Made by a program: the position numbers and the translations under genes | Source of the DNA: Gemmatimonadota bacterium | GTDB lineage: Bacteria; Gemmatimonadota; Gemmatimonadetes; Longimicrobiales; Gaopeijiaceae | NCBI GenBank assembly: GCA_030550695.1 | Contig: JAUQOX010000115.1 | Span: 1 to 8,526 of the forward strand | Length of the DNA: 8,526 nt | Direction: 5' to 3' | Part shown: positions 1-6,402 of the stretch, piece after piece | Position numbering within the stretch: the stretch's first letter is position 1 | How the letters are laid out: every line of letters begins with the position of its first letter | The notes under the pieces: generated by a model | Seen by the model: the letters and a program-made list of their open reading frames with translations, nothing else | Told to the model about the DNA's origin: nothing | The model's database searches: none

Positions 1-45
1 GTCGGATGGTACGGATCATCCGGACTCCGACGATCTCCAAAGCAC

Positions 46-51
46 AGGGAG
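46..51 (+). promoter_or_regulatory. Ribosome binding site of the cold-shock gene
   Basis: AGGGAG sits 7 nt before ATG at 59. It decides between this ATG and the TTG three bases upstream. The remaining 45 bases of visible leader contain short inverted repeats (GTCGGA at 1-6 with TCCGAC at 26-31; GGATG at 4-8 with CATCC at 17-21). These could be part of a structured leader, but the window starts too close to judge. Confidence 0.7.
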
Positions 52-58
52 CAGGTTG

Positions 59-268
59 ATGCGTACCAGAGGCACCGTGAAGTGGTTCAACGACCAGAAG
101 GGTTTCGGCTTCATCACCCCCGAGGGTGGGCAGCGGGATTGCTTCGTCCACCACACGGCCATCAAGGCCGAGGGTTTCCGGACCCTCAACGAAGGGGACA
201 AGGTGGAGTTCGACATGGTGGAGGGCACCAAGGGGCCCGCCGCCGAAAACGTCGTGAAAATCCAGTAG
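59..268 (+). CDS. Cold-shock domain protein (CspA family)
   Basis: A 69-residue single cold-shock domain, the usual length of bacterial CspA-type proteins. These are cytoplasmic single-stranded RNA/DNA-binding proteins that melt RNA secondary structure, often at low temperature or in stationary phase. The N-terminal GTVKWFN block, RNP1 motif KGFGFI (residues 14-19) and RNP2-type motif CFVHH (about 28-32) are all visible, followed by the acidic LNEGDKVEFD strand and a C-terminal GPAAENV segment. In RNP2 the residue after Asp is Cys rather than the more common Val or Ile. ATG at 59 is preferred over the overlapping TTG at 56 because AGGGAG (46-51) lies 7 nt upstream of it. The gene is monocistronic, with hairpins following, and convergent with the YceI-like gene. 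Family assignment is secure; whether it is cold-induced cannot be seen. Confidence 0.96.
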   Translation: MRTRGTVKWFNDQKGFGFITPEGGQRDCFVHHTAIKAEGFRTLNEGDKVEFDMVEGTKGPAAENVVKIQ

Positions 269-285
269 GTCGGGCCACCTCCGGT

Positions 286-311
286 CGGGGGCGGTCCACG
301 CTCCGCCCCCG
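286..311 (+). other. GC-rich hairpin after the cold-shock gene
   Basis: A perfect 9-bp stem of CGGGGGCGG (286-294) with CCGCCCCCG (303-311) and an 8-nt loop, starting 17 nt after the stop codon. No T-run follows it directly. The stronger terminator hairpin begins two bases later, so this may be an additional 3' stabilising structure. Its function is not established. Confidence 0.5.
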
Positions 312-312
312 C

Positions 313-350
313 AAAGGGCCGTTCCGGAAAGACCGGAACGGCCCTTTCGT
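313..350 (+). terminator. Intrinsic terminator of the cold-shock gene
   Basis: A perfect 15-bp inverted repeat: AAAGGGCCGTTCCGG (313-327), loop AAAGA (328-332), then the complementary arm (333-347) ending in TTT and followed by CGTT. The 5' A-run and 3' T-run flanking a GC core are typical of a Rho-independent terminator. Because the stem is flanked by A's on one side and T's on the other, it could also stop the convergent minus-strand transcript from the YceI-like gene, which has no better terminator of its own. Confidence 0.85.
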
Positions 351-494
351 TCAGCGAGTCCCTCCACGAGGCCGCGCCGTCCGCCGCCGCTCCGGCTGGG
401 AGGCCGCCTCCCCCCCCCTGTCTGCCCGACCGGTCTCCGTCGGGGTGGCCAGGTGGCCTGGCAACGAACCGAGGCCCGGCGTACGTCCCTGGGT

Positions 495-1109
495 TCAACC
501 CTCGGGAACGAAGCGGAATTGCAGCTCCAGGCGAATGTTGTTTTCCACGGAAAGGACCCGGGCCACCCGGGGAACGGAGATCTCAAACCGCTCGAAGGGG
601 AAGGCTGTGGTGGCCAGGCCGGTGATGGCTGTGGGGCTGAACTGCGCCATGACTTCCCAAACGGTGGGGCGGGTCACTCCGTGGAGGGTGAGGTCGCCCT
701 CGATACGGAAGTTCACGGAACCGGTGGTGGGTAGGGGTGAGGGCAGATCCAGAAACCTTTTCGGCACAAAAACGGCTTCAGGAAAACGATCCACCTCCAG
801 GGTCCGGTTGCGAACGTAGTTGTCACGCCTGTCGTTGTCGGTCACGAGGGTGGCGAGAGCCACCGTCACCCTGGACTCTTCGACCACCAGCGTGCCGTCC
901 GGCCGGAGGACGACCCGCCCGGCCAGGGCGCGGGTGCTCCCCACGGCGTCGTTGGGGAAGTCCAGGCCGGCCAGTTGCTCCCTCACGCGGTACCGGGCTT
1001 CGGAGGCCTGGGCTTGGAGTACCCAGCGTGTGGGAAGGGTGTCCGTGGGTGCGTGGGGCTTGGGGGTTCCGAGGGAGGTGCCGACGAGGAAAAGGAATAG
1101 GACGGACAC
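495..1109 (-). CDS. YceI family lipocalin-like protein, exported
   Basis: 204 residues. YceI-family proteins are periplasmic or secreted beta-barrels that bind isoprenoid or amide-type lipids; their physiological role is often unknown. The family layout is visible. An opening strand with EARYRVREQL (about 38-47) is followed by an AVGSTRALAGRVVL segment (55-68). The charged RRDNYVRNRTLEVDRFPEAVF stretch matches the family's R-D-x-x-(L/I)-R...(F/Y)P-x-a-x-F signature (94-114), and the conserved EGDLTLHGVTRP strand lies at 137-148. The first 14 or so residues are hydrophobic, consistent with a short Sec signal. The start is GTG, supported by GAGGAGGAG about 6 nt upstream; no upstream in-frame start is available. 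A terminator-like hairpin (1200-1229) separates it from the preceding M14 gene, so it is probably transcribed from its own promoter, although I see no convincing one. Ligand and function cannot be read from sequence. Confidence 0.88.
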   Translation of the reverse strand: MSVLFLFLVGTSLGTPKPHAPTDTLPTRWVLQAQASEARYRVREQLAGLDFPNDAVGSTRALAGRVVLRPDGTLVVEESRVTVALATLVTDNDRRDNYVRNRTLEVDRFPEAVFVPKRFLDLPSPLPTTGSVNFRIEGDLTLHGVTRPTVWEVMAQFSPTAITGLATTAFPFERFEISVPRVARVLSVENNIRLELQFRFVPEG

Positions 1110-1122
1110 GGTTGCTCCTCCT
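1110..1122 (-). promoter_or_regulatory. Strong Shine-Dalgarno before the GTG start of the YceI-like gene
   Basis: On the minus strand the sequence before GTG reads GAGGAGGAGCAACC. This near-consensus ribosome binding site, about 6 nt from the codon, is the reason for accepting a GTG start. Confidence 0.7.
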
Positions 1123-1180
1123 CAGAGAAAAAGGGATCCGGCTCGAGGGAGGGTGAGGGGACCCGGAGAGAGGGGGCGGA

Positions 1181-1229
1181 AAAAACCGACAAGAAAGAAC
1201 ACCGGGGAACCTTTCCAGGTTCCCCGGTG
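1181..1229 (-). terminator. Intrinsic terminator after the M14 carboxypeptidase gene
   Basis: A perfect 13-bp stem (CACCGGGGAACCT at 1200-1212 with its complement at 1217-1229) and a four-base loop at 1213-1216. Read on the minus strand it is followed by TTCTTTCTTGTCGG and then a run of T's (tail about 1199-1181). It lies 84 nt after the M14 stop codon and marks the end of the peptidase operon, upstream of the YceI-like gene. On the plus strand no T-tail follows, so it is directional. Confidence 0.85.
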
Positions 1230-1313
1230 GACCCCATGAGATGATGGGTGAGGGGGCCGGAGGCAAGGTGGAGCTGCCCTCGGCCGCTGGACTGCCGCCC
1301 TTCGCGACCCCTG

Positions 1314-3098
1314 CTACTGCAGGCGGATCGTGGTGCTCACAGTCCCCCCTTTCACCGAAGAGTAGGTGACCTCCATGGTGCCTCGCCCGCGGACCAGGTA
1401 TTCTACGGTGCGGGTGGTACGTCCCGGGTGCCCGTCGCGGACAAGGATGCGTTTGAGGTCCTTCTGGTCGATGAGCTGGGTCTTGCCGGGGACGAGCTTG
1501 TTGGGAACCCAAGCGGCGGTCAGCACCTCCACGTCTCCGCTTACCGTCAAGAGGTCCGGCCGCACCACCCGGTGGTTCGCCGCCCGGGCGGTGATGGTGG
1601 GAATGAGTCGCTCGTTGGTGATGTCCACCCGCACCCGGTACAGGCCGTCTGCCACCCTTTCCACCTTGGTCTCCCCCATGCGCATCAGGGGCATCTGGTC
1701 GGCATGGTAGAGGGAGAAGGCCATGTTGCGGTGGAAAAGCTCCATGCTCATGAAGCGCGGGTTCACCCGGCTGGTGAGCTTGCCCCAACCTCCCAGCTCC
1801 ACCTCACCGTAGTCGGGGTGGTTGAAAGGCGTCCACTCGTAATAGTGTTCGCCGAACTCGAGGTAATCGTCGAAGAAGTAGCGGGAGAGCCCTCGGGAGA
1901 TGGGAGTGCGCTGGTCCTGCTGTTGGTCGCGTAGCAGGGGGCTCTGGAAGTACTGGTTGTTGTTCCAGAGCTCGTTGGAAAACGAGATATGGCCGTGGCC
2001 GTCGTTGTACCAGTCGATGGCGCCGCCGTGTACGGTATAGAGCCCCTGCCAAATGATGTAATACTCGTACCAGGGCAGCATCCGCTCTCCGTTCTCGCCG
2101 ATCTCGTTGTACACGCGGATGTCGGAAGGCGGATAGTCACCGTACCAAGCCGAGCCCGGTCCCCGGAGAATCATTCCGCCGCTGTTATGGTACGACTGGG
2201 AGGCGGCGATATTGGGGCGCGCCCGGAGGAACTCCTCGGTGGCTCGGGCCTCGGGGAGCTGGAACGGGTAATCCATGGCTCCGCTTTGGATGTAGTTGGG
2301 CTGCCAGTCGGCGCCGTAGTTCCGGTTGGGATCGTAGCCGCCTGGGCCGTCCTCGTTGACCCGCCCGTCGCCGTCGTTGTCGATTCCCTCCGATCCCAGC
2401 AGAATCCAGTCTCCCTTCTCTCCGGGGGGGACGGCTTCCAGGATCCGGGGATCGTCATGGCTGATGCGGTGGGTGCCTTGGCCGGGGACGTACTTGCGGA
2501 TCTGCTCGATGACCCCGTTCCCGTTCAGGTCGTCCGGCCCGTCTTCGTCGAAAAGTCCGTCACCATCCTCGTCCACCGGTACGTGACCGGTACGGGCCCC
2601 CGCTCCTGCGCCGTAGAGGAAGAAGTCCCTCCCGTCGGGGTTCACCGTGGGCACGATATAAAACACCCGCTCATCCACCAGGCGCTTGATCTCGGGGTTC
2701 CGGTTGTAGTTCTCCATCAGGTACCAGATGGTATAGAGGCAGACCTCGGCCCCTTGGATTTCGTTCCCGTGGACGTTCCCTTCGATGTACATCCCGGCTT
2801 TGCTGGATTCCGGCCCGGTGTCGGGATTGTTGATGGTCATGACCCAAAGCTCCCGACCGCCGTAGCTCTTTCCCATGGAGGAGAGGGTAAGGAACTTGGG
2901 CCAGGTGCGGGCCATGAGCTGCATCCGTTCCCCGATCTCCTTGTGGTCCAACCACCGGTCCCAGGTCAAGTCCAGGGTGTGGGGCGGATCGGAGCCGCGC
3001 CTCTCCTGGGCGGGGAGGTCTTGCCAAGCCAGCATGGGCCACGTGGCCAAGGTGAAGGCGGCGAGGGAGGTGGCCGCCAAGAATCGCAGAGTGCTCAT
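1314..3098 (-). CDS. Secreted M14 zinc carboxypeptidase
   Basis: 594 residues; predicted exported metallocarboxypeptidase releasing C-terminal amino acids from peptides. Residues 1-30 form a signal peptide with a hydrophobic core. The M14 catalytic set is intact: zinc ligands in HGNE (H110, E113), NPDG (153-156), substrate-binding NRN (258-260), third zinc ligand H304 in SYHN, and a probable catalytic glutamate E376 in SFSNELW. Two Asp/Gly-rich loops of DxDxDG type (176-196 and 240-254) sit between the first zinc motif and NRN; they resemble EF-hand or thrombospondin-3 calcium loops. Residues about 470-594 form a beta-rich tail resembling a CARDB/Ig-like module. The start at 3098 is chosen over a possible in-frame start at 3203 because it begins the signal peptide, has GGAGG 6 nt upstream, and avoids overlapping the upstream gene. 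It follows the M14-like paralogue after 11 nt. Exact specificity is unknown. Confidence 0.93.
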   Translation of the reverse strand: MSTLRFLAATSLAAFTLATWPMLAWQDLPAQERRGSDPPHTLDLTWDRWLDHKEIGERMQLMARTWPKFLTLSSMGKSYGGRELWVMTINNPDTGPESSKAGMYIEGNVHGNEIQGAEVCLYTIWYLMENYNRNPEIKRLVDERVFYIVPTVNPDGRDFFLYGAGAGARTGHVPVDEDGDGLFDEDGPDDLNGNGVIEQIRKYVPGQGTHRISHDDPRILEAVPPGEKGDWILLGSEGIDNDGDGRVNEDGPGGYDPNRNYGADWQPNYIQSGAMDYPFQLPEARATEEFLRARPNIAASQSYHNSGGMILRGPGSAWYGDYPPSDIRVYNEIGENGERMLPWYEYYIIWQGLYTVHGGAIDWYNDGHGHISFSNELWNNNQYFQSPLLRDQQQDQRTPISRGLSRYFFDDYLEFGEHYYEWTPFNHPDYGEVELGGWGKLTSRVNPRFMSMELFHRNMAFSLYHADQMPLMRMGETKVERVADGLYRVRVDITNERLIPTITARAANHRVVRPDLLTVSGDVEVLTAAWVPNKLVPGKTQLIDQKDLKRILVRDGHPGRTTRTVEYLVRGRGTMEVTYSSVKGGTVSTTIRLQ

Positions 3099-3104
3099 GT
3101 TGGG

Positions 3105-3112
3105 CCTCCTCA
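3105..3112 (-). promoter_or_regulatory. Ribosome binding site abutting the upstream stop codon (coupled M14 pair)
   Basis: On the minus strand TGA (3112-3110), the stop of the M14-like gene, runs directly into GGAGG (3109-3105), which lies 6 nt before the ATG of the active M14 gene. A ribosome terminating on the first gene would cover this site, so the two products are probably translationally coupled. Confidence 0.75.
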
Positions 3113-5134
3113 CCTGAGGGTCACCGTTGCCGAATCCCGCCCCGCCTTCTGGGAATGGAGGCGGATTTCCACTTGCGATCCCGGCCGGCCGCGAATGACC
3201 CACGTCACCGTCTGCCGGCCCCCGGACCCGTTGAGAATCCCTACCGAGGTCGTCTTGTCGGCCCCGCTGAGGATGTCGTCGGGGTCCACCTGGATCTGGA
3301 GGAAGGTGGGGCCCACAGCGCGGGCGGTCTGGCCGTGCCGCAGGGATGTGGGAAGGAAACCGACGTTCTCCGCCGTGGCGGAGACGGTGAAAATTCCCCC
3401 CCCGTGGGCGGTCACCTTGGTTTCGGCAATGCGTACCTTCGGCAGCTTACCCGCCAGTTCTACGAGGAACTGGCCATGCTTGGCCCCCAGGTCCGCCACC
3501 TGCTCGAAGGGGGGATTCACCGTGGCGTAGGGCAGAAACCCTCCGATCTCCACCGCCCCCAAGGTCGGATGTTGGAAGGGGGTCCAGGGGGCGAACGCCT
3601 GGACCCCTAGTTCCTCCAGGGCCCGAAGGAGTTCCGCATCGGCACCGCCCCCCCGGGCTACCGCCCCTTGCGGGGCCGGTCCCCCTCCCGGAGCCGCCTG
3701 GCCGGTCCCCCCCGGCCCCCGGCCTCCCGGTGCGGCTCCGCCGGAGGGTGGCCCACCCGTTCGCGCGCCCTGGGCCGGCGGACCTCCCGCTGCAGCTTCC
3801 GGCGCCACAGCCGCCCCCCGCCCCTGACCGCCAGGTGCGGGAGCGGAGAACCCCCAACCGGGGGTGGAAAGGGAGAGGACGCCATATTGGAAGTAGCCGT
3901 ATTGGAAAAAGGCCCCCTCGGGCGTCCGATGCACGGGAACGCTCTGGATCCCGGTAATGCGGCGGTAGATCTCCGAGATGTGCTCGAAATAGGGTAGGTC
4001 GCCGGTATTCACGGTGGTGGCGGGGCGGGTGCCGGAACTGGGATCGTTGTTGGCCCCCGGAAGGGGTCCCCGGAGATAGATGCCCCCACCACTCCCCGCT
4101 CCGAATCCTCCCCCTCCGCCTCCTCCGAAACCAGGCCCCCGACCCCCACCCCCGGCGCCCGCAAAAAGGCCCACCCGGAACACCCCCTCGTTGGAGGCGT
4201 CGGCAAAGGCGGGAAGGTCCAAGACCTTTGCCGCCGCCAACTCTCCTCGGGCATTGGGGGGCGTCACCAGGTTGTCGGACTGGCCGAAGGTGAGGATGGC
4301 TGCGATGTTCCGGTGACTCAACACGAAATCCATGAGAGCCCTGGTCTCCGGCTCGCTCACCATGTGGGGCCCGACGTCGGCCTGCCAGTAGGCGTAGGCA
4401 TGTTGAAAGTTCCGGTTCAGGTCCACCCCACCAGGCCCGTCCTCGTTGATGAACCCGTCGCCGTCGTTGTCGATACCTTCCCAATACAGCGTGTGGGTTC
4501 CCCGCTCTCCCTTGGTGGGGTCGGCCCGCTTCATCAGGCGGGGATCGGAGGGGTCGATGAGGTAGGCCCCAGCAGGATCCGGGACTCGCATCACGGTGAT
4601 GTAGCCGTCCCCGTTCAGGTCTTCCGGCCCGTCTTCGTCCACCCGTCCGTCGTTGTCGTCATCCCATGGCCGGTCGTTGGTCCGGCGAGCCCATTTGACC
4701 CGGGCGAACATGGCCTCGGCCCCGTCGGGGTTCAGGCGGGGGAAGAAATAGAAAACATGGTTCCGAAGGGCCCCGGCCACGGCGTCTTCGCTGGAGCGGG
4801 AAAGGAGGTAACGGATCGACTCCAGCGCCAGATGGCTCCCCACCACATGATCCCCCTCCAGGTTCCCCACCACCAGAATCCCCGGTCGCTGGTCGAGGGG
4901 AGTGCCCCGGGGGTCGGCTACCTGGACCATCCAGATTTCCCGACCTCCCGGGGTGGTGCCCAAAGAGGTCATGGTGGCCAAGTTGGAGCCGTCCACCAGG
5001 GATCGCAGTTCCCGGCTGAAGCTCCGGTGGTCTAGGTACGAGGAGGGCTGGCTCCAGGCCGGTCCGGAAAACGGCATGATTCCGGCCAGCAACAGCCCTC
5101 CCCGGAGGAGGCGAAGTCCTTTGCTCGGTTCCAT
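3110..5134 (-). CDS. M14-like pseudo-peptidase, exported, catalytic residues lost
   Basis: 674 residues with a signal peptide (hydrophobic core about 12-28, cleavage near AWS-Q). It is clearly homologous to the downstream M14 enzyme. Shared landmarks are LNPDG (134-138), the DxDxDG-type loops (158-176 and 222-236), LNRNF (239-243), a WTPFxHP...VEIGG block (517-532) and a similar C-terminal beta domain (about 565-674). The catalytic positions differ: the zinc motif HxxE is replaced by EGDH (93-96), the region of the third histidine ligand reads LTFGQSDN (281-288), and the catalytic Glu region reads LSLSTPGWG (420-428). A Gly-rich segment (about 326-352) and a Pro/Gly/Ala-rich segment (about 432-497) interrupt the fold. 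Start ATG at 5134 begins the signal peptide and has GGGAG 8 nt upstream; reading further upstream would run out of frame through the asparaginase gene. It probably binds peptide or partners without hydrolysis (inference). Confidence 0.85.
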   Translation of the reverse strand: MEPSKGLRLLRGGLLLAGIMPFSGPAWSQPSSYLDHRSFSRELRSLVDGSNLATMTSLGTTPGGREIWMVQVADPRGTPLDQRPGILVVGNLEGDHVVGSHLALESIRYLLSRSSEDAVAGALRNHVFYFFPRLNPDGAEAMFARVKWARRTNDRPWDDDNDGRVDEDGPEDLNGDGYITVMRVPDPAGAYLIDPSDPRLMKRADPTKGERGTHTLYWEGIDNDGDGFINEDGPGGVDLNRNFQHAYAYWQADVGPHMVSEPETRALMDFVLSHRNIAAILTFGQSDNLVTPPNARGELAAAKVLDLPAFADASNEGVFRVGLFAGAGGGGRGPGFGGGGGGGFGAGSGGGIYLRGPLPGANNDPSSGTRPATTVNTGDLPYFEHISEIYRRITGIQSVPVHRTPEGAFFQYGYFQYGVLSLSTPGWGFSAPAPGGQGRGAAVAPEAAAGGPPAQGARTGGPPSGGAAPGGRGPGGTGQAAPGGGPAPQGAVARGGGADAELLRALEELGVQAFAPWTPFQHPTLGAVEIGGFLPYATVNPPFEQVADLGAKHGQFLVELAGKLPKVRIAETKVTAHGGGIFTVSATAENVGFLPTSLRHGQTARAVGPTFLQIQVDPDDILSGADKTTSVGILNGSGGRQTVTWVIRGRPGSQVEIRLHSQKAGRDSATVTLR

Positions 5135-5331
5135 GTCGAAAACTCCCGCAAAGGTGACGGGCCCATCCCCTCGCAGGTGTCCTCCACCGCGAGGGGCACA
5201 TGCCCTCGGGGACAGGTGAACACGGCCTTTTGTTGAACTCCGGCGAGGGGCAGGAAAGGGAAGCCCATTCCACCTCTTGCCCCGGGCCGACCCTCCTCGG
5301 CCGCCCGACGCCCCCCGGTTGATCCGACACC
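5135..5331 (-). other. 197-nt gap before the M14-like gene with stem-loops
   Basis: The only sizeable gap inside the peptidase block. CCCCTCGC (5167-5174) pairs with GCGAGGGG (5189-5196); allowing one bulged A, GGTG (5176-5179) also pairs with CACC (5185-5188), leaving a 5-nt loop. An alternative stem, GAGGGGCA (5191-5198) with TGCCCTC (5201-5207), uses the same bases and would form first during minus-strand transcription. No T-run follows either, so this is not a standard intrinsic terminator. I see no convincing promoter. It may be a leader with alternative folds, an RNA-processing site, or simply GC-rich spacer. Confidence 0.4.
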
Positions 5332-6402
5332 TCAACCCAGGGAAACTCCCTCGTAGGTTTCCGTTCCCCCCTGGTGACGCACCGTCAGCCTGCAGTCGGA
5401 GCCCGAGGGCATGGAGGCGCAGCCGTATTGGCCTGCCTTGTTGAGAGCCACGAACTTCTCCGGGGGCACGAAGTCCAGGCCCACGGCCCGGTAACGGTCC
5501 AGGATCATCTCCACCGCATCCTCGCATGCCTGCTGGGGAGTGCGTCCCTCCTTCATCCGAAGTACGATGAAGTAGGAGGCGCAAGACTTGATCACGTCTT
5601 CCCCCCGGCCGGTGGCCCCGGCGGCCCCCACCGAATTGTCCACGTACAGCCCGGCGCCGATGATGGGGGAATCCCCCACCCGGTAAGGGATTTTCCAAGA
5701 GAGCCCGCTGGTGGTGGTGACTCCCGCGATGTCTCCTTTGGCGTCCACCGCCAGGACGTTCGTGGTTCCGTAATGGAACTCTGCCCTTTCGTGGGGGGGG
5801 ACCTCGCCGCCTCCGCCCCTCCGCCGGCGGGCCAGGTGTTCGGGAGGGCCCCAATCGTCCAACTCGGAGAGGTTCTCCCGCCAGCGGAGCCAGGCCTGGC
5901 GGGCCCGTTCCGTAAGAAGGTTCTCCACCCTGTAGCCGAAATCCACCGCCAACCTTTGCGCCCCCGGTCCCACGATGAGGACGTGGTCGGTCCGCTCCAT
6001 GACCAGCCGGGCAACGGACGATGGGGTCTTGATCCCTTCCAGGGCTGCCACAGCCCCGGCGCTGTAGGTGCGGCCGTCCATGATGGAGGCGTCGAGCTGC
6101 ACCACCCCTTCGGCGTTGGGAAGACCGCCGTAGCCGACACTGGTGTCGTCCGGGTCCAGCTCGATGACGTTGGCCCCCCGTTCCACGGCATCCAAGGCGG
6201 TTCCACCCCCCGCGAGGATTTCCCATGCTTGCCCAAGGGCCTCGCGTCCCGTGTCGTTGGTGTGGCTGGTCAGGACCAGAGGAATGCCCCGGCCCGGAGG
6301 AGGCGTTCGGGTGGGGACTTGGGCCCACCGCCCCGCGGCGGTGGCGCCCAAGCCCAGAGCCGCGGCACTCCGAAGGAAACGGCGTCTCGGCATCTTCTTC
6401 AT
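5332..6402 (-). CDS. Glycosylasparaginase / isoaspartyl peptidase-like Ntn hydrolase (T2), Tat-exported
   Basis: 356 residues. The family makes a precursor that cleaves itself before a threonine, yielding an alpha/beta enzyme that hydrolyses GlcNAc-Asn or isoaspartyl/asparaginyl bonds. A twin-arginine signal (RRRFLRSAAALG, residues 6-17) predicts folded export. The N-terminal half carries SHTND (46-50), a GGTALDAVERG helix (66-76) and DTSVGYGGLPN (86-96). The nucleophile is predicted as T213 in YGTTN. It is followed by TTTSGLSWKIP (229-239), substrate-binding RVGDSP (241-246; Arg and Asp conserved in family T2) and GATGRGE (262-268). The residue before the nucleophile is Gly, not the Asp of the classical HDT motif. 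A charged, Gly-rich linker (about 190-208) precedes the cleavage site. The gene starts with ATG overlapping the M28 stop (ATGA), with GAGAGGAG upstream. Asparaginase or isoaspartyl dipeptidase activity is possible instead. Confidence 0.92.
   Translation of the reverse strand: MKKMPRRRFLRSAAALGLGATAAGRWAQVPTRTPPPGRGIPLVLTSHTNDTGREALGQAWEILAGGGTALDAVERGANVIELDPDDTSVGYGGLPNAEGVVQLDASIMDGRTYSAGAVAALEGIKTPSSVARLVMERTDHVLIVGPGAQRLAVDFGYRVENLLTERARQAWLRWRENLSELDDWGPPEHLARRRRGGGGEVPPHERAEFHYGTTNVLAVDAKGDIAGVTTTSGLSWKIPYRVGDSPIIGAGLYVDNSVGAAGATGRGEDVIKSCASYFIVLRMKEGRTPQQACEDAVEMILDRYRAVGLDFVPPEKFVALNKAGQYGCASMPSGSDCRLTVRHQGGTETYEGVSLG
6399..6402 (-). promoter_or_regulatory. ATGA start/stop overlap (M28 peptidase to glycosylasparaginase)
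   Basis: The TGA stop of the M28 gene (6401-6399) overlaps the ATG start of the next gene (6402-6400), with a GAGAGGAG ribosome binding site inside the end of the M28 coding region. This is a classic arrangement for translational coupling and shows the two genes share one transcript. Confidence 0.9.

Noticed and set aside
410..418. Run of nine C's in the intergenic region after the cold-shock gene
   Set aside because: A homopolymer in noncoding GC-rich DNA; no gene or known element depends on it.
2364..2384. 21-bp direct repeat shared with 4454-4474
   Set aside because: It encodes the same Asp-rich loop in two paralogous proteins; it reflects protein homology, not a mobile element or recombination site.
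1989..3530. Long plus-strand open frame opposite the M14 genes
   Set aside because: It is an antisense shadow produced by GC-rich codon structure. It has no recognisable domain, and the minus strand carries complete catalytic motifs.
5032..5268. 78-codon minus-strand frame in the gap before the M14-like gene, with a CPRGH-like stretch
   Set aside because: It looks superficially like a zinc-ribbon leader peptide, but there are too few paired cysteines, it overlaps the M14-like start, and its last two thirds lie in a wrong frame of that gene.
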